NCBI GenBank assembly: GCA_964463145.1
Contig: CAYXBG010000014.1
Location: 1 to 29,087, forward strand
DNA from: CAYXBG01 sp964463145
GTDB lineage: Bacteria; Acidobacteriota; UBA6911; RPQK01; CBDAPI01
Direction: 5' to 3'
Length of the DNA stretch: 29,087 nt
Shown here: positions 1 through 8,657 of the stretch, piece after piece
Layout of the letters: each line of letters begins with the position of its first letter
Position numbering within the stretch: position 1 is the first letter of the stretch
Position numbers and translations under genes: made by a program
The notes under the pieces: generated by a model
Told to the model about the DNA's origin: nothing
What the model saw: the letters and a program-made list of their open reading frames with translations, nothing else
Database searches by the model: none

Positions 1-1006
1 AAAGTGCTTCATGAGTAAGCTGCGTAGATGCGAGAACGCCGACCCTGGTTTTAGCAGTACCAGGATTGGTATTGTTCTCTTGCTCTGAACTTGCGAGCAT
101 GGTCGCTATTTCCGTAAGCGCCTGATCCCAGTTGGCACCGTTTGAGGGTCCGCGTACGATTTCCAAGCGATCCTTATCCATCCAGTCGAATCCGTAGCGC
201 CCCTCATCACACATCCACCACTGATTGACGTTCTGATTAAGGCGCGGTTTTACACGCACAATCCGAGATCCATCATTAAGATGGGGCCGATCCAGCAGAA
301 AATGAAGATCGATATTACAACCCTGACTGCAACCATTGCAGACGGTAGAAGCCCCAGAGAGGTACCAAACTCTACTTTTGAAACGGAAGTCTTTTTCGGT
401 CAAAGCTCCTACAGGGCATATATCCACTACATTGGCTGAATAGGGGTTGTCGAGAGTTTCCCCAGGAACTAGTCCAAGTTCGGCGCTGTCACCCCGATTG
501 AAGATTCCGAACTCTCCTGTATCAGTGATCTCATCTGTGAAACGCACACAGCGGGAGCAGAGAATACAGCGTTCTTGGTCGAGCATTACATGGGGGCCCA
601 GTTGAAGAGCTTTTCTTTTTTTGACTTTATGTTCTTGAAAACGTGGGTTGTAGAGGCCGAAATCCATATAAAAGTTCTGCAAATCGCACTCCCCGGATTG
701 ATCACAAACTGGGCAATCCAGAGGGTGGTTGGCGAGTAGGAATTCAAGAACTGATTTCCGTCCAGCTTCAGCCTTATCATTCTGTGTGTGTACCACCATG
801 CCATCAGTAACGGGAAGGTTGCACGCGATTTGGAGTTTTGGAGAGTTCTCTACATCGACAAGACAGATACGACAGTTCCCAGCAATGGAAAGCCCCGGAT
901 GATAGCAGTAACGAGGAATGTAAATACCTGCTTCCTCGGCCGCCTGAATAACCGTTGTACCCTTTTCGACATTGATTTCACGGTCGTCAATGGTTAGGCT
1001 GAGCAT
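1..1006 (-). CDS. nuoG: NADH-quinone oxidoreductase subunit G (NuoG), 3' part outside window
   Basis: Electron-transfer subunit of the peripheral arm of complex I, carrying electrons from the NuoE/F module through a chain of Fe-S clusters. The window holds the first 335 codons without a stop. I read the frame directly. A plant-type 2Fe-2S site is formed by C34, C45, C48 and C62. The His/Cys 4Fe-4S motif is H94, C98, C101, C107. A further 4Fe-4S site is C147, C150, C153, C197 (the last in CPVGALT). A fourth set, C223-x2-C226-x3-C230 with C266, fits the accessory N7 cluster found in some bacterial NuoG proteins. The ATG lies inside the last codons of nuoEF (13-base overlap) with GAGGAG about 9 bases upstream, so translation is probably coupled. 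The C-terminal molybdopterin-oxidoreductase-like domain begins near residue 220 and is cut off by the window edge. Confidence 0.95.
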   Translation of the reverse strand, partial: MLSLTIDDREINVEKGTTVIQAAEEAGIYIPRYCYHPGLSIAGNCRICLVDVENSPKLQIACNLPVTDGMVVHTQNDKAEAGRKSVLEFLLANHPLDCPVCDQSGECDLQNFYMDFGLYNPRFQEHKVKKRKALQLGPHVMLDQERCILCSRCVRFTDEITDTGEFGIFNRGDSAELGLVPGETLDNPYSANVVDICPVGALTEKDFRFKSRVWYLSGASTVCNGCSQGCNIDLHFLLDRPHLNDGSRIVRVKPRLNQNVNQWWMCDEGRYGFDWMDKDRLEIVRGPSNGANWDQALTEIATMLASSEQENNTNPGTAKTRVGVLASTQLTHEAL

Positions 1007-2793
1007 ACACCGATCTCCTCTCCCTTATTGCCCCGGCCACTGGTTATATACTCCTCAAACTCGTCTCGGAATTTCATTATGTAGGACTGGACCGGCCAGG
1101 CAGCTGCATCCGCAAAGACGCAGATGGTTTTCCCTTCCATGTCACCTGCTATGGCGAGCAGATCGTCCAGATCCTGAAGATTTCCCTTGCCTTTTATAAT
1201 GCGCTGGACAATTCGGTGGATCCAGCCGGTTCCTTCACGGCATGGAGAGCATTGCCCGCACGATTCATCAGCGAAAAACCTTGCCGCTGAATCTAGAGTT
1301 TCGACCATGCAGGTTGTTTCATCCAACACAACCACACCTCCTGAGCCTGCCATGCTTCCAGCTGCTAGAAGCGAGTCGAAATCCATGCCCACATCAATTT
1401 CGTCAGCCTTCAGAATTTTAGCTGAAATACCTCCTGGTATGACGGCTTTGAGCTTGTTGCCATTCCGGACACCACCTGCTTTTTCTATGAGTTCTCGGAG
1501 AGATATGCCGACGGGTTCTTCGTAGACTCCGGGTCGGACCACATGGCCACTCACACAGAACAACCGTGTACCTCCCTGCTTTTCTGTGCCTATCATGGAG
1601 AAGCGTTGAGCACCATTGCGGATAATGAAAGGTACACATGAGAGTGTCTCGACATTGTTTACTATAGTCGGGCAAGAAAAGAGGCCTGAGATAGCAGGGA
1701 ATGGGGGTTTCAGTTTCGGGAAACCCTTTCCCCCTTCGAGAGAGGTCAGGAGTGCAGTCTCTTCCCCGCAGATATAAGCGCCTGCTCCACGGTGAATGAC
1801 TATATCCAGATCAAATCCACTTCCCTGGATATTCTTGCCTAGCCAACCCTGATCGGAGGCCTCTTCCAAGGCTCGCTGAAGGCGTTTGGCTGACCGAAAG
1901 TATTCACCACGAATATAAACATAGGCTTTGTGACTGTCGATTGCATAGGCAGCAATGATCATGCCTTCGATCAGGGCGTGGGGATCTCGTTCCATTATAT
2001 AGCGGTCTTTGAACGTCCCAGGCTCGCCTTCATCGGCATTAACGACCAGGAACACAGGCTGTTTTGTATTCTTGGGGACGAAGGACCATTTTTTGCCAGC
2101 TGGGAATCCTGCCCCTCCCAGTCCGCGCAAGTTAGGCTGAGAAACCTCTTCGATGACTTCCTGAGGGGTCATTGTAGTGAGAGCCTTTTTTGCTGCCATG
2201 TAACCACCATCTGCAACGTATTCTTCTAGCCAAGTCCCTCCAGGATTTCCAAAACGTGAGGAGAGTACGGGTCCGTTACTAGAGATGAATGGGTTGGGTT
2301 CAGGTAATGCTTCTGCTTCGCGAGGATCCTCTACTGCGGCATTGAGGACTGTATCTAACTGAGACCCTTCTAAAGGTCCAATGAAAGTTTCATCGAGTTG
2401 TCCCATTGGAGCCATTTCACAGGCACATAGACACTCGACTTCCGTCAGAGTTACCTTCCCGTCGAGGGTGGTCTCTCCAGGAGAAATATCTAGACGTTGC
2501 TGTATTTCCCCTATTACCTTTCCAGCACCGCGTAAAAGACAGGGCAGGCTAGTACATACACGAAGTTCACGTCGGCCAACTGGTTTTGTATGGAACATGT
2601 TGTAGAAGGAAACTGCCTCACGAACCTTAGAATTGGCCACTCCCAAAACACCAGCTACCCAAACCTCGGCCTCACTCGAAATGTAGCCCTGGTTCTCCTG
2701 AACTAACCACAGAATAGGTAGCATTGCCGCTTTGGGATGCTCGTAGAATTGCAAGATCTTTTCTGCTTGCGGTTCAAGTTCAGAAAGGGTCAT
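994..2793 (-). CDS. nuoEF: Fused NADH-quinone oxidoreductase subunits E and F (NuoEF)
   Basis: NADH-oxidising module of complex I in a single 599-aa chain. Residues 1 to about 160 are NuoE-like (thioredoxin-fold 2Fe-2S protein, cluster N1a) with C80, C85, C121 and C125; C123 is an additional cysteine inside CLCAC. A linker at about 155-190 leads into NuoF. That part has the glycine-rich FMN/NADH site GLGGAGFP (224-231), NADEGEPGT (252-260), GAGAYICGEETAL (336-348), and the 4Fe-4S (N3) motif SCGQCSPC with C512, C515, C518 plus C558 in TICVFADAAAWP. Separate NuoE (about 160 aa) and NuoF (about 430 aa) are the common arrangement, and the length equals their sum. The reading frame is continuous, so this is a real fusion. 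In GLGGAGFP, Leu replaces the Arg usual in GRGGAGFP. The start ATG overlaps the nuoD stop (ATGA). Confidence 0.95.
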   Translation of the reverse strand: MTLSELEPQAEKILQFYEHPKAAMLPILWLVQENQGYISSEAEVWVAGVLGVANSKVREAVSFYNMFHTKPVGRRELRVCTSLPCLLRGAGKVIGEIQQRLDISPGETTLDGKVTLTEVECLCACEMAPMGQLDETFIGPLEGSQLDTVLNAAVEDPREAEALPEPNPFISSNGPVLSSRFGNPGGTWLEEYVADGGYMAAKKALTTMTPQEVIEEVSQPNLRGLGGAGFPAGKKWSFVPKNTKQPVFLVVNADEGEPGTFKDRYIMERDPHALIEGMIIAAYAIDSHKAYVYIRGEYFRSAKRLQRALEEASDQGWLGKNIQGSGFDLDIVIHRGAGAYICGEETALLTSLEGGKGFPKLKPPFPAISGLFSCPTIVNNVETLSCVPFIIRNGAQRFSMIGTEKQGGTRLFCVSGHVVRPGVYEEPVGISLRELIEKAGGVRNGNKLKAVIPGGISAKILKADEIDVGMDFDSLLAAGSMAGSGGVVVLDETTCMVETLDSAARFFADESCGQCSPCREGTGWIHRIVQRIIKGKGNLQDLDDLLAIAGDMEGKTICVFADAAAWPVQSYIMKFRDEFEEYITSGRGNKGEEIGVCSA

Positions 2794-4166
2794 CGATCGA
2801 GCTCTCCACCGATCATGTTGACGGACCCAAAAGTGGGGACCATATCAGCGAGCATGTCACCTTCCAGAAGCTTGGGAAGAGCCGACATAATGGCGAAGCA
2901 GGGAGGTCGGACTCGGACTCGGTAGGGGTTCCCGGCTCCGTCACTTACTACATAGAAGCCTAGCTCCCCGTTGGCTCCCTCTACAGGGAAATAGACCTCT
3001 CCCTTAGGGGGGCGGACCCCATGCCCCTCCATGACTAGCTTGAAGTGATTCATAAGCCCTTCAATGTTGCCGTACGTATCTTCCTTAGGGGGGAGAAAAG
3101 CCCTTTTTTCATCTGTGGAAATGGAGGGAGAGTTGAGCCGTCCAGATCCCTCTAGAGTGGGTCCAGTCAATGCTATCCCGTCCGAGATAGCATTGATATC
3201 CCCCACTTTTCCTAGGTCTACCATTTTTGCGGCTGGAATGGGTCGTCCTGTTTCAATATCCACTTGAACGGGCCCCGATGGCATGTCCTGTAATGCCGTT
3301 TCTACGATGCGCATGGACTGTTCCATCTCTTCCATGCGCACCAGGTACCGATCCATGTTGTCTCCGCGTGTTCCGATAGGAACATCAAAAGGTATTTGGT
3401 CGTAAACGGCGTATGGAGAATCCTTCCGAACATCGAACTCGACACCGCTGGCACGCAGAAAAGGACCGGTTATACCATAGGAAATCGCGTCTTCTGCTGA
3501 GATTATACCTGTCCCATTCATTCTGTCCGTGAAAATGCGATTGCGAGTTAGTAGTGCATTCGTTTCAGTTAAGACTTTACGAGTTTCTTCGAGGGCTTTC
3601 TTGCAAGGCTCAGCAAAATCGTCAGGGAGGTCAGCTTTGATGCCACCTATCCGACAGTAACTTACGGTTAGACGGGCTCCGGTTACCATTTCCACTAATT
3701 CCCACAGGTATTCCCGAGCTTTGATCATGTAGAGGAAGACGCTGAATGCTCCCATTTCCATAGCGGTGGCGCCGACACAGGTCAGGTGATCCGTTATTCG
3801 GGCTATCTCCGAAACGATTACTCTCACATACTGACAGCGTTCCGGGACCGAGATTCCCAGGAGTTTTTCGACAGCCATACAGTAGCCGACATTATTGATT
3901 AGTGAGGACACATAATTTAGCCGGTCGGTGTAGGGAATAACACCGTTATAGTCCACTACCTCAGACATCTTCTCGAAGCCTCGGTGTAGATACCCTATCT
4001 CCACTTCTGCTTGCCGAATCTGTTCTCCGTCGAGATTGGCGATTATTCTGATAATACCGTGCATAGCCGGGTGGGCAGGGCCAATGTTAAGCATCATATC
4101 GCGTGTTTCGAGATCCCTGCCGGCGTTCTCGGAGTGCTCTCTAGGCGAGTTTGATTCGGGTGTCAT
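2790..4166 (-). CDS. nuoD: NADH-quinone oxidoreductase subunit D (NuoD)
   Basis: 49-kDa-type subunit at the junction of the peripheral and membrane arms; with NuoB it forms the quinone-binding site. The 458-aa product has the family features: an N-terminal GPAHPAMHG motif (the usual form is GPQHPxxHG), EIGYLHRGFEK, DRLNYVSS, the RITDHLTCVGA stretch, and a C-terminal end in GELDR that corresponds to the GExDR terminus normal for the family. Length is slightly above the usual 400-420 aa because of about 25 extra N-terminal residues rich in Ser and Glu. GGAG lies 5 bases before the ATG. A 69-bp spacer separates it from nuoC, one of the longer gaps in this operon. Its stop overlaps the nuoEF start. 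Confidence 0.96.
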   Translation of the reverse strand: MTPESNSPREHSENAGRDLETRDMMLNIGPAHPAMHGIIRIIANLDGEQIRQAEVEIGYLHRGFEKMSEVVDYNGVIPYTDRLNYVSSLINNVGYCMAVEKLLGISVPERCQYVRVIVSEIARITDHLTCVGATAMEMGAFSVFLYMIKAREYLWELVEMVTGARLTVSYCRIGGIKADLPDDFAEPCKKALEETRKVLTETNALLTRNRIFTDRMNGTGIISAEDAISYGITGPFLRASGVEFDVRKDSPYAVYDQIPFDVPIGTRGDNMDRYLVRMEEMEQSMRIVETALQDMPSGPVQVDIETGRPIPAAKMVDLGKVGDINAISDGIALTGPTLEGSGRLNSPSISTDEKRAFLPPKEDTYGNIEGLMNHFKLVMEGHGVRPPKGEVYFPVEGANGELGFYVVSDGAGNPYRVRVRPPCFAIMSALPKLLEGDMLADMVPTFGSVNMIGGELDR

Positions 4167-4235
4167 TGATTCTCCAAAGGGGGCAATAGATCATAGATGA
4201 ATTCTGGGATAGGGTCTTCGAGATCTGAGCTTCTA

Positions 4236-4817
4236 TCAATTGACTGGCCCTATCAGAGGCTGACGCCTGTTGACTGGGTAATCTTTTCGAAGGGGGTGAC
4301 CTTCGAATTCTTCGTACATGAGGATACGTTTGAGATCGGGATGTCCCTGAAAGCGGATGCCAAACATATCCCATACCTCGCGCTCTAACCAATTTGCTCC
4401 AGCCCAAAGGTCGGTTAAAGAGTCTACTTCTAGGTCAGGATCCTGTAGGGGTACCACGACTCTCAATCGATGTCGGTGTTGTATAGAATAAAAATGGTAG
4501 ACGACTGCAAAGCGGGTTTCAGGTACTGGTCCGGGCCAAGATTCCTCATCTCGCATGTTAGCCTGAGGCCTTACCTTATTCCCAGAAGACGCAAAAAAAG
4601 CTCGTGAGGGAGCCTCTCCATAGGTGGAGTAGTCGACAGCACTCAAGTCCATCAGAAGATCCATCAGCAGGTTTGTATCTTTTTTGAGGAAGCGCGCGAC
4701 CTCGATTAAAGACTCTGGCTTCAACACTATGGTGGCGTCTCCTCTATAGGAGTGGGAAGAAATGACAGAGTCCGGGAAATGGTTCGTTATAGCTGCAATC
4801 AACGAAATAGTGTTCAT
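4236..4817 (-). CDS. nuoC: NADH-quinone oxidoreductase subunit C (NuoC)
   Basis: 30-kDa-type subunit of the peripheral arm that docks NuoD and NuoB. The 193-aa product carries the family signature in its last third: WLEREVWDMFGIRFQGHPD, then RILMYEEFEGHPLRKDYP. The N-terminal part starts with an alpha/beta domain typical of the family. It is a stand-alone NuoC, not fused to NuoD as in Escherichia coli. The start ATG overlaps the nuoB stop (ATGA). Confidence 0.95.
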   Translation of the reverse strand: MNTISLIAAITNHFPDSVISSHSYRGDATIVLKPESLIEVARFLKKDTNLLMDLLMDLSAVDYSTYGEAPSRAFFASSGNKVRPQANMRDEESWPGPVPETRFAVVYHFYSIQHRHRLRVVVPLQDPDLEVDSLTDLWAGANWLEREVWDMFGIRFQGHPDLKRILMYEEFEGHPLRKDYPVNRRQPLIGPVN

Positions 4818-5317
4818 ACGTCAAATATATCTGGGCGGGGTTCAGGGGTATCCCTAAGGCCAGTGTTGTGTTGATTTTGTATTTTCTCTTGTAGCTTGAT
4901 TAACCCATCGATCACGTTTTCCGGCCGCGGGGGGCATCCAGGGATGTAGACGTCAACCGGTATTATGGTATCAATACCCATAACTGTTGCGTAGTTGTCA
5001 TAAAAGCCACCAGTACAGGTACATACTCCAAAAGCTACTACCCACTTTGGCTCGGCCATCTGCTCCCATATGCGTTTCATAATGGGAGCCATCTTGTGGC
5101 TAATCGTTCCTACAACAAAAAGAACATCTGCCTGGCGTGGCGAGAATCTAGGGAATCCTGCACCGAAGCGGTCGACGTCATAGTGAGAGCAGGCGGTCGC
5201 CATGTATTCCATCCCGCAGCAGGCTGTGACGAACGGATATTGAAATATTGAGAACTTGCGAGCCCAGCCAAGGGCTTCATCAACTCTAGTGGTTAGAAAG
5301 TTTTGTTCGTTTAACAT
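4814..5317 (-). CDS. nuoB: NADH-quinone oxidoreductase subunit B (NuoB)
   Basis: Carries cluster N2, the last Fe-S centre before quinone. The 167-aa product has the tandem cysteines C33-C34 in TACCGMEYMA, then C99 and C128 (the latter in YIPGCPPRPE), the four N2 ligands expected for this family. An additional cysteine, C101, sits in GVCTCTGGF where many homologues have Ser or Ala. Also visible are ADVLFVVGTIS and the MAPIMKRIWEQM helix. It begins one base after the nuoA stop and overlaps the nuoC start, so it is in the middle of a tightly packed nuoABC block. Confidence 0.97.
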   Translation of the reverse strand: MLNEQNFLTTRVDEALGWARKFSIFQYPFVTACCGMEYMATACSHYDVDRFGAGFPRFSPRQADVLFVVGTISHKMAPIMKRIWEQMAEPKWVVAFGVCTCTGGFYDNYATVMGIDTIIPVDVYIPGCPPRPENVIDGLIKLQEKIQNQHNTGLRDTPEPRPDIFDV

Positions 5318-5318
5318 A

Positions 5319-5672
5319 TCATTGCCATTCTAGAGCGCCATTGTCCCAGGCATAGACGAAGCCTGCAATCAAGATTCCCAGAAAGACACCCATTTCTACA
5401 AGCCCGGTTAGGCCTATAGTGCGATAGATGACAGCCCAGGGATATAAAAAGACTAGTTCGATATCGAACAGCACGAAAAGTATTGCTGTCAGGTAGAATT
5501 TAACAGCCAGTTTCCCTCCTGGCAAAGAGAAGGGGGTTTTGCCGCACTCGAACGGTGCTAGCTTGACTTCGGATGGTTTTCTCTCTCCGAGCCAGGAGGC
5601 CAGAAAGACCATCGCTCCTGCTATTCCTCCGGCCAGAATAAAACTGACCACGATGCCTATATATTCTTTCAT
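5319..5672 (-). CDS. nuoA: NADH-quinone oxidoreductase subunit A (NuoA)
   Basis: Small membrane subunit with three transmembrane helices, next to the quinone channel. The 117-aa product has the conserved FECGKTPF loop after the first helix and the KFYLTAILFVLFDIELVFLYPW stretch (helix 2 with its acidic residues); the third helix is near the C-terminus. I chose the ATG at 5672, which gives the usual family length of about 118 aa. A TTG 21 bases upstream would add seven residues (MERNGPI) and cannot be excluded. About 100 bp separate it from the preceding nuoN stop, so a secondary promoter is possible, although I see no convincing one. Confidence 0.95.
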   Translation of the reverse strand: MKEYIGIVVSFILAGGIAGAMVFLASWLGERKPSEVKLAPFECGKTPFSLPGGKLAVKFYLTAILFVLFDIELVFLYPWAVIYRTIGLTGLVEMGVFLGILIAGFVYAWDNGALEWQ

Positions 5673-5772
5673 AATCGGGCCATTTCGCTCCAATTATACA
5701 CAGGGCAGCGACAACACAAAGCCTGGTTATCTGATGAGATTTTTGCCGGCGAGAGCATCCTGGTTTCAATCA

Positions 5773-7194
5773 TTAGGGTACCGCTCCCCAGAAATTGAGG
5801 ACACTAGGTAGGATTCCCCCGATTACCGTAACCAGGGCAGACAAGAGGAGTACTGTAGATATCGTTAGTGGACAGCTTGGGACCTCATCCATCTGCGGTT
5901 CTTTCATATACATGAGTACGGCCACCCGCAGGTAGACAAAGGCTGAGACGACACTACAGGCAACAGCCAGGACCGCCAGTGTGAAATAGCCCGCATTCAG
6001 AGCGCTCAGAATGACCACGAACTTGGCTATAAAGCCCCCTGTGGGTGGAATTCCGGTCAAGGCCAAGAGGAATATCAGCATTAGTAGGGCAGTTACTGGC
6101 TGTTGTCGTGCCAATCCCTCGTAGCCATCGATTCGCTCGCCACGCCGGCCCAGAGCGGTGACAACTCCAAAGGCTCCTAATGTCATGAACACATAGATGA
6201 AGACATAGGTCATTGTTGCTGAAACCCCTTCTGCAGTTCCGGGAAGGAGTCCGAGGAGTGCGTAACCCGCATGAGAAATTGAAGAATAGGCGAGAAGACG
6301 TTTTATATTGGTTTGGGATATAGCAATGATGCTCCCAACAATAATGGAGAGAGCGGCCATAGTAGCCAGGATCAAAGATAGGAGATAAGATTCCTCGGAG
6401 AATGCGGATATGCAAATCCGTCCCAGTACAGCAAGGCCTGCTGCCTTGGAGGCCGTAGCTAGAAATGCAGCAATAGGCGCACTGGCTCCTTCATAAGCGT
6501 CTGGTGCCCATGAGTGAAAGGGTACAGCTGCAATTTTGAAAGCGAGCCCTGCCACTACCAGGCCAATAGCCGTCAGGATTAGTTTGTTGTTCTCTCCTTC
6601 TGTGCTCGATAAAAAAGATGCTACAGCGTCGAAACTTGTAGAACCAGCCATCCCGTAAATAAGGGCTATGCCATAAAGAAGTAGCGCGGATGTAAAGGCC
6701 GAGAGAAGGAAGTATTTTGTTGCTGCTTCATTAGAGGTTCGCCTCTCAACCGTGGTCCCAACAAGGATATAGGAACAAATGGTGGTCAGTTCCAGTCCCA
6801 GGTAAAGGGGGATAAGATCTGTAGAGGAAACAGCCAGCATCATACCGATCGAAGCCAGTAGGAGCAGAGCATAGTATTCTCCTGCCCGAACATTATCGGT
6901 TTCTACACGTCTGGTAGAGAGAAGTACGATCAAAATCAGTGCAGAAGCTATCAACACCTTAAAGAATTGTGAGTAGTTATCGACAATGATCATGTCTCCA
7001 AAGCCTGCACGAGCTCCTTCAACAAGAGGCCATCTGTAAACCAAGATAGAGGCGAGTCCAGCAACTAAAGTCGCAGTAGAAGCTTTCAACCCTTTTCGGA
7101 TACGGCTCGCTGATAGGATCAGTCCTAGTGACATTGTCAACAGTATCAGCTCTGGCCAAAGCAACTTGACGTCCGCCAAATCTGGTCCGATCAT
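5773..7194 (-). CDS. nuoN: NADH-quinone oxidoreductase subunit N (NuoN)
   Basis: Antiporter-like proton-channel subunit of the complex I membrane arm, nearest the peripheral arm. The 473-aa product is hydrophobic throughout (about 14 helices). Key ionisable residues are present: E135 in YLGLELTT (helix 5), K220 in LAFKIAAVPFHSW (helix 7), and K250 in ATASKAAG (helix 8). The PFHSWAPDAYEGA motif is the NuoN version of the family signature. Its ATG overlaps the nuoM stop (ATGA), so it is translationally coupled. Here it comes before nuoA, meaning that the membrane-arm block is transcribed first, opposite to the classic nuoA-N order. Confidence 0.95.
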   Translation of the reverse strand: MIGPDLADVKLLWPELILLTMSLGLILSASRIRKGLKASTATLVAGLASILVYRWPLVEGARAGFGDMIIVDNYSQFFKVLIASALILIVLLSTRRVETDNVRAGEYYALLLLASIGMMLAVSSTDLIPLYLGLELTTICSYILVGTTVERRTSNEAATKYFLLSAFTSALLLYGIALIYGMAGSTSFDAVASFLSSTEGENNKLILTAIGLVVAGLAFKIAAVPFHSWAPDAYEGASAPIAAFLATASKAAGLAVLGRICISAFSEESYLLSLILATMAALSIIVGSIIAISQTNIKRLLAYSSISHAGYALLGLLPGTAEGVSATMTYVFIYVFMTLGAFGVVTALGRRGERIDGYEGLARQQPVTALLMLIFLLALTGIPPTGGFIAKFVVILSALNAGYFTLAVLAVACSVVSAFVYLRVAVLMYMKEPQMDEVPSCPLTISTVLLLSALVTVIGGILPSVLNFWGAVP

Positions 7195-8657
7195 TGCGTT
7201 ACCCCTGCCGTTGTTAGAAGTTCAGTTACAGGAGCATGAAGGTAGGAAAGCACCAGATCGGGTTGAAGTCCAAGGTATAGAACAAGCAACACGAGTGGCG
7301 CTAGAGTGGCTATCTCGCGAGCATTGAGTTCTAGGTTCATGCCTTCTATTTTTGCATTTGTCTTACCCATCACGACTCGGTAGTACAGCCAAACGATATA
7401 AGCCGTGCCGAGTGCGACCCCCCAAATGGCCATCGCTCCCAACCACATTTCGGTCTCATAGGCTCCGCTAATTATTAGAAACTCGCCAATGAAAGAATTC
7501 ATGCCTGGGAAGCCGGCAGCAGCCAAACAAAAGATGGCTAGTAGGACCGAGTAAATTGGCGCCAATTTACCAACCCCACCATAGTCTTTGATCTCTCGAG
7601 TATGTGTGCGCTCATAAATCATCCCGACACAAAGGAAAAGTGCTGCTGAAATAATCCCATGGTTAATCATCTGCAGAATGGCCCCTTCAACTCCACTTTG
7701 ATTAAGAGTGAAAATGCCCAGGGTCACAAACCCCATATGGCTGATACTCGAGAAGGCTATCAGGCGCTTAAGGTCGGTCTGTACCAGAGTTACATAGGCG
7801 CCGTATACGATGGCCACCACAGAAACGATCAGCATAGGCTTTAGGAAAATTTGTAAGGCTTCATCAAGTATAGGTATTGAGATTCGCAAGAATCCATAAG
7901 CTCCCATTTTCAGTAGGATGCCGGCTAAGATAACGCTCCCGGCGGTAGGAGCTTCTGTATGTGCGTCGGGAAGCCAGGTGTGGACTGGAAACATGGGCAC
8001 CTTCACTGAGAAGGCGGCCAAGAAGGCTATGAAAATCCATACTTGGAATTCCGTCTGGAATTGAGTAATTGTCAATTCCTTGAAATTAAGTGTGCCAGAC
8101 ACTTGGTAAAGGGCAATCATACCCACCAGCATCAAGACGCTGCCGGATAAAGTGAAAATCAGAAACTTAATAGATGCATAAATGCGTTTAGGCCCACCCC
8201 AGACCCCTATGATAAGAAAAAGTGGGATGATCATTAGCTCCCAGAAAACATAGAAGAGAAATAGATTGGTGGCGGCGAAAAGCCCGATCATCGCTGTTTC
8301 TGCAATAAGAAGAGCTGCGTAGAATTCTTTCGCTCTGGTGTCGATGGCGGTCCATGACCCACTGACACATAAGATGCTCAGAATCGCTGCGAGGAGGACG
8401 AAAGGAAGGCTGATCCCATCCAACCCCAATCCATACGAAACACCCCAGGCAGGTATCCACTCCACAGACTCAACAAACTGTAGGTTGCTGGATGATTTGT
8501 CGAAATTCCAGTAGAGAGGAGCCGTGGCACTGAGCGTAGCAATTGTGGTCAGAAGGGCAATCCATCGGGCAGATCGTTGATTGCTGAAAAGGAGTACTAA
8601 AATTGCTCCCAGAAAAGGTAGAAATGTCGTTACAGTTAGAAGTGGGTATGTTGTCAT
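7191..8657 (-). CDS. nuoM: NADH-quinone oxidoreductase subunit M (NuoM)
   Basis: Antiporter-like proton-pumping subunit of the membrane arm. With the start at 8657 the product is 488 aa, normal for NuoM. E140 in FWELMIIP (helix 5), K219 in AFSVKVPMFPVHTWLPDA (helix 7) and K250 in LLKMGAYGF (helix 8) are the expected channel residues, and APTAGSVILAG is also typical. A longer reading frame extends to 8780, but its first 41 residues are polar and lie inside the preceding gene. The ATG at 8657 overlaps the preceding stop as ATGA and begins directly with the first membrane helix, so it is the better start. Confidence 0.95.
   Translation of the reverse strand: MTTYPLLTVTTFLPFLGAILVLLFSNQRSARWIALLTTIATLSATAPLYWNFDKSSSNLQFVESVEWIPAWGVSYGLGLDGISLPFVLLAAILSILCVSGSWTAIDTRAKEFYAALLIAETAMIGLFAATNLFLFYVFWELMIIPLFLIIGVWGGPKRIYASIKFLIFTLSGSVLMLVGMIALYQVSGTLNFKELTITQFQTEFQVWIFIAFLAAFSVKVPMFPVHTWLPDAHTEAPTAGSVILAGILLKMGAYGFLRISIPILDEALQIFLKPMLIVSVVAIVYGAYVTLVQTDLKRLIAFSSISHMGFVTLGIFTLNQSGVEGAILQMINHGIISAALFLCVGMIYERTHTREIKDYGGVGKLAPIYSVLLAIFCLAAAGFPGMNSFIGEFLIISGAYETEMWLGAMAIWGVALGTAYIVWLYYRVVMGKTNAKIEGMNLELNAREIATLAPLVLLVLYLGLQPDLVLSYLHAPVTELLTTAGVTQ

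Noticed and set aside
5954..6415. 153-aa open frame in another frame over nuoN
   Set aside because: Overlaps NuoN fully; composition rich in Arg, Cys and His typical of a shifted frame.
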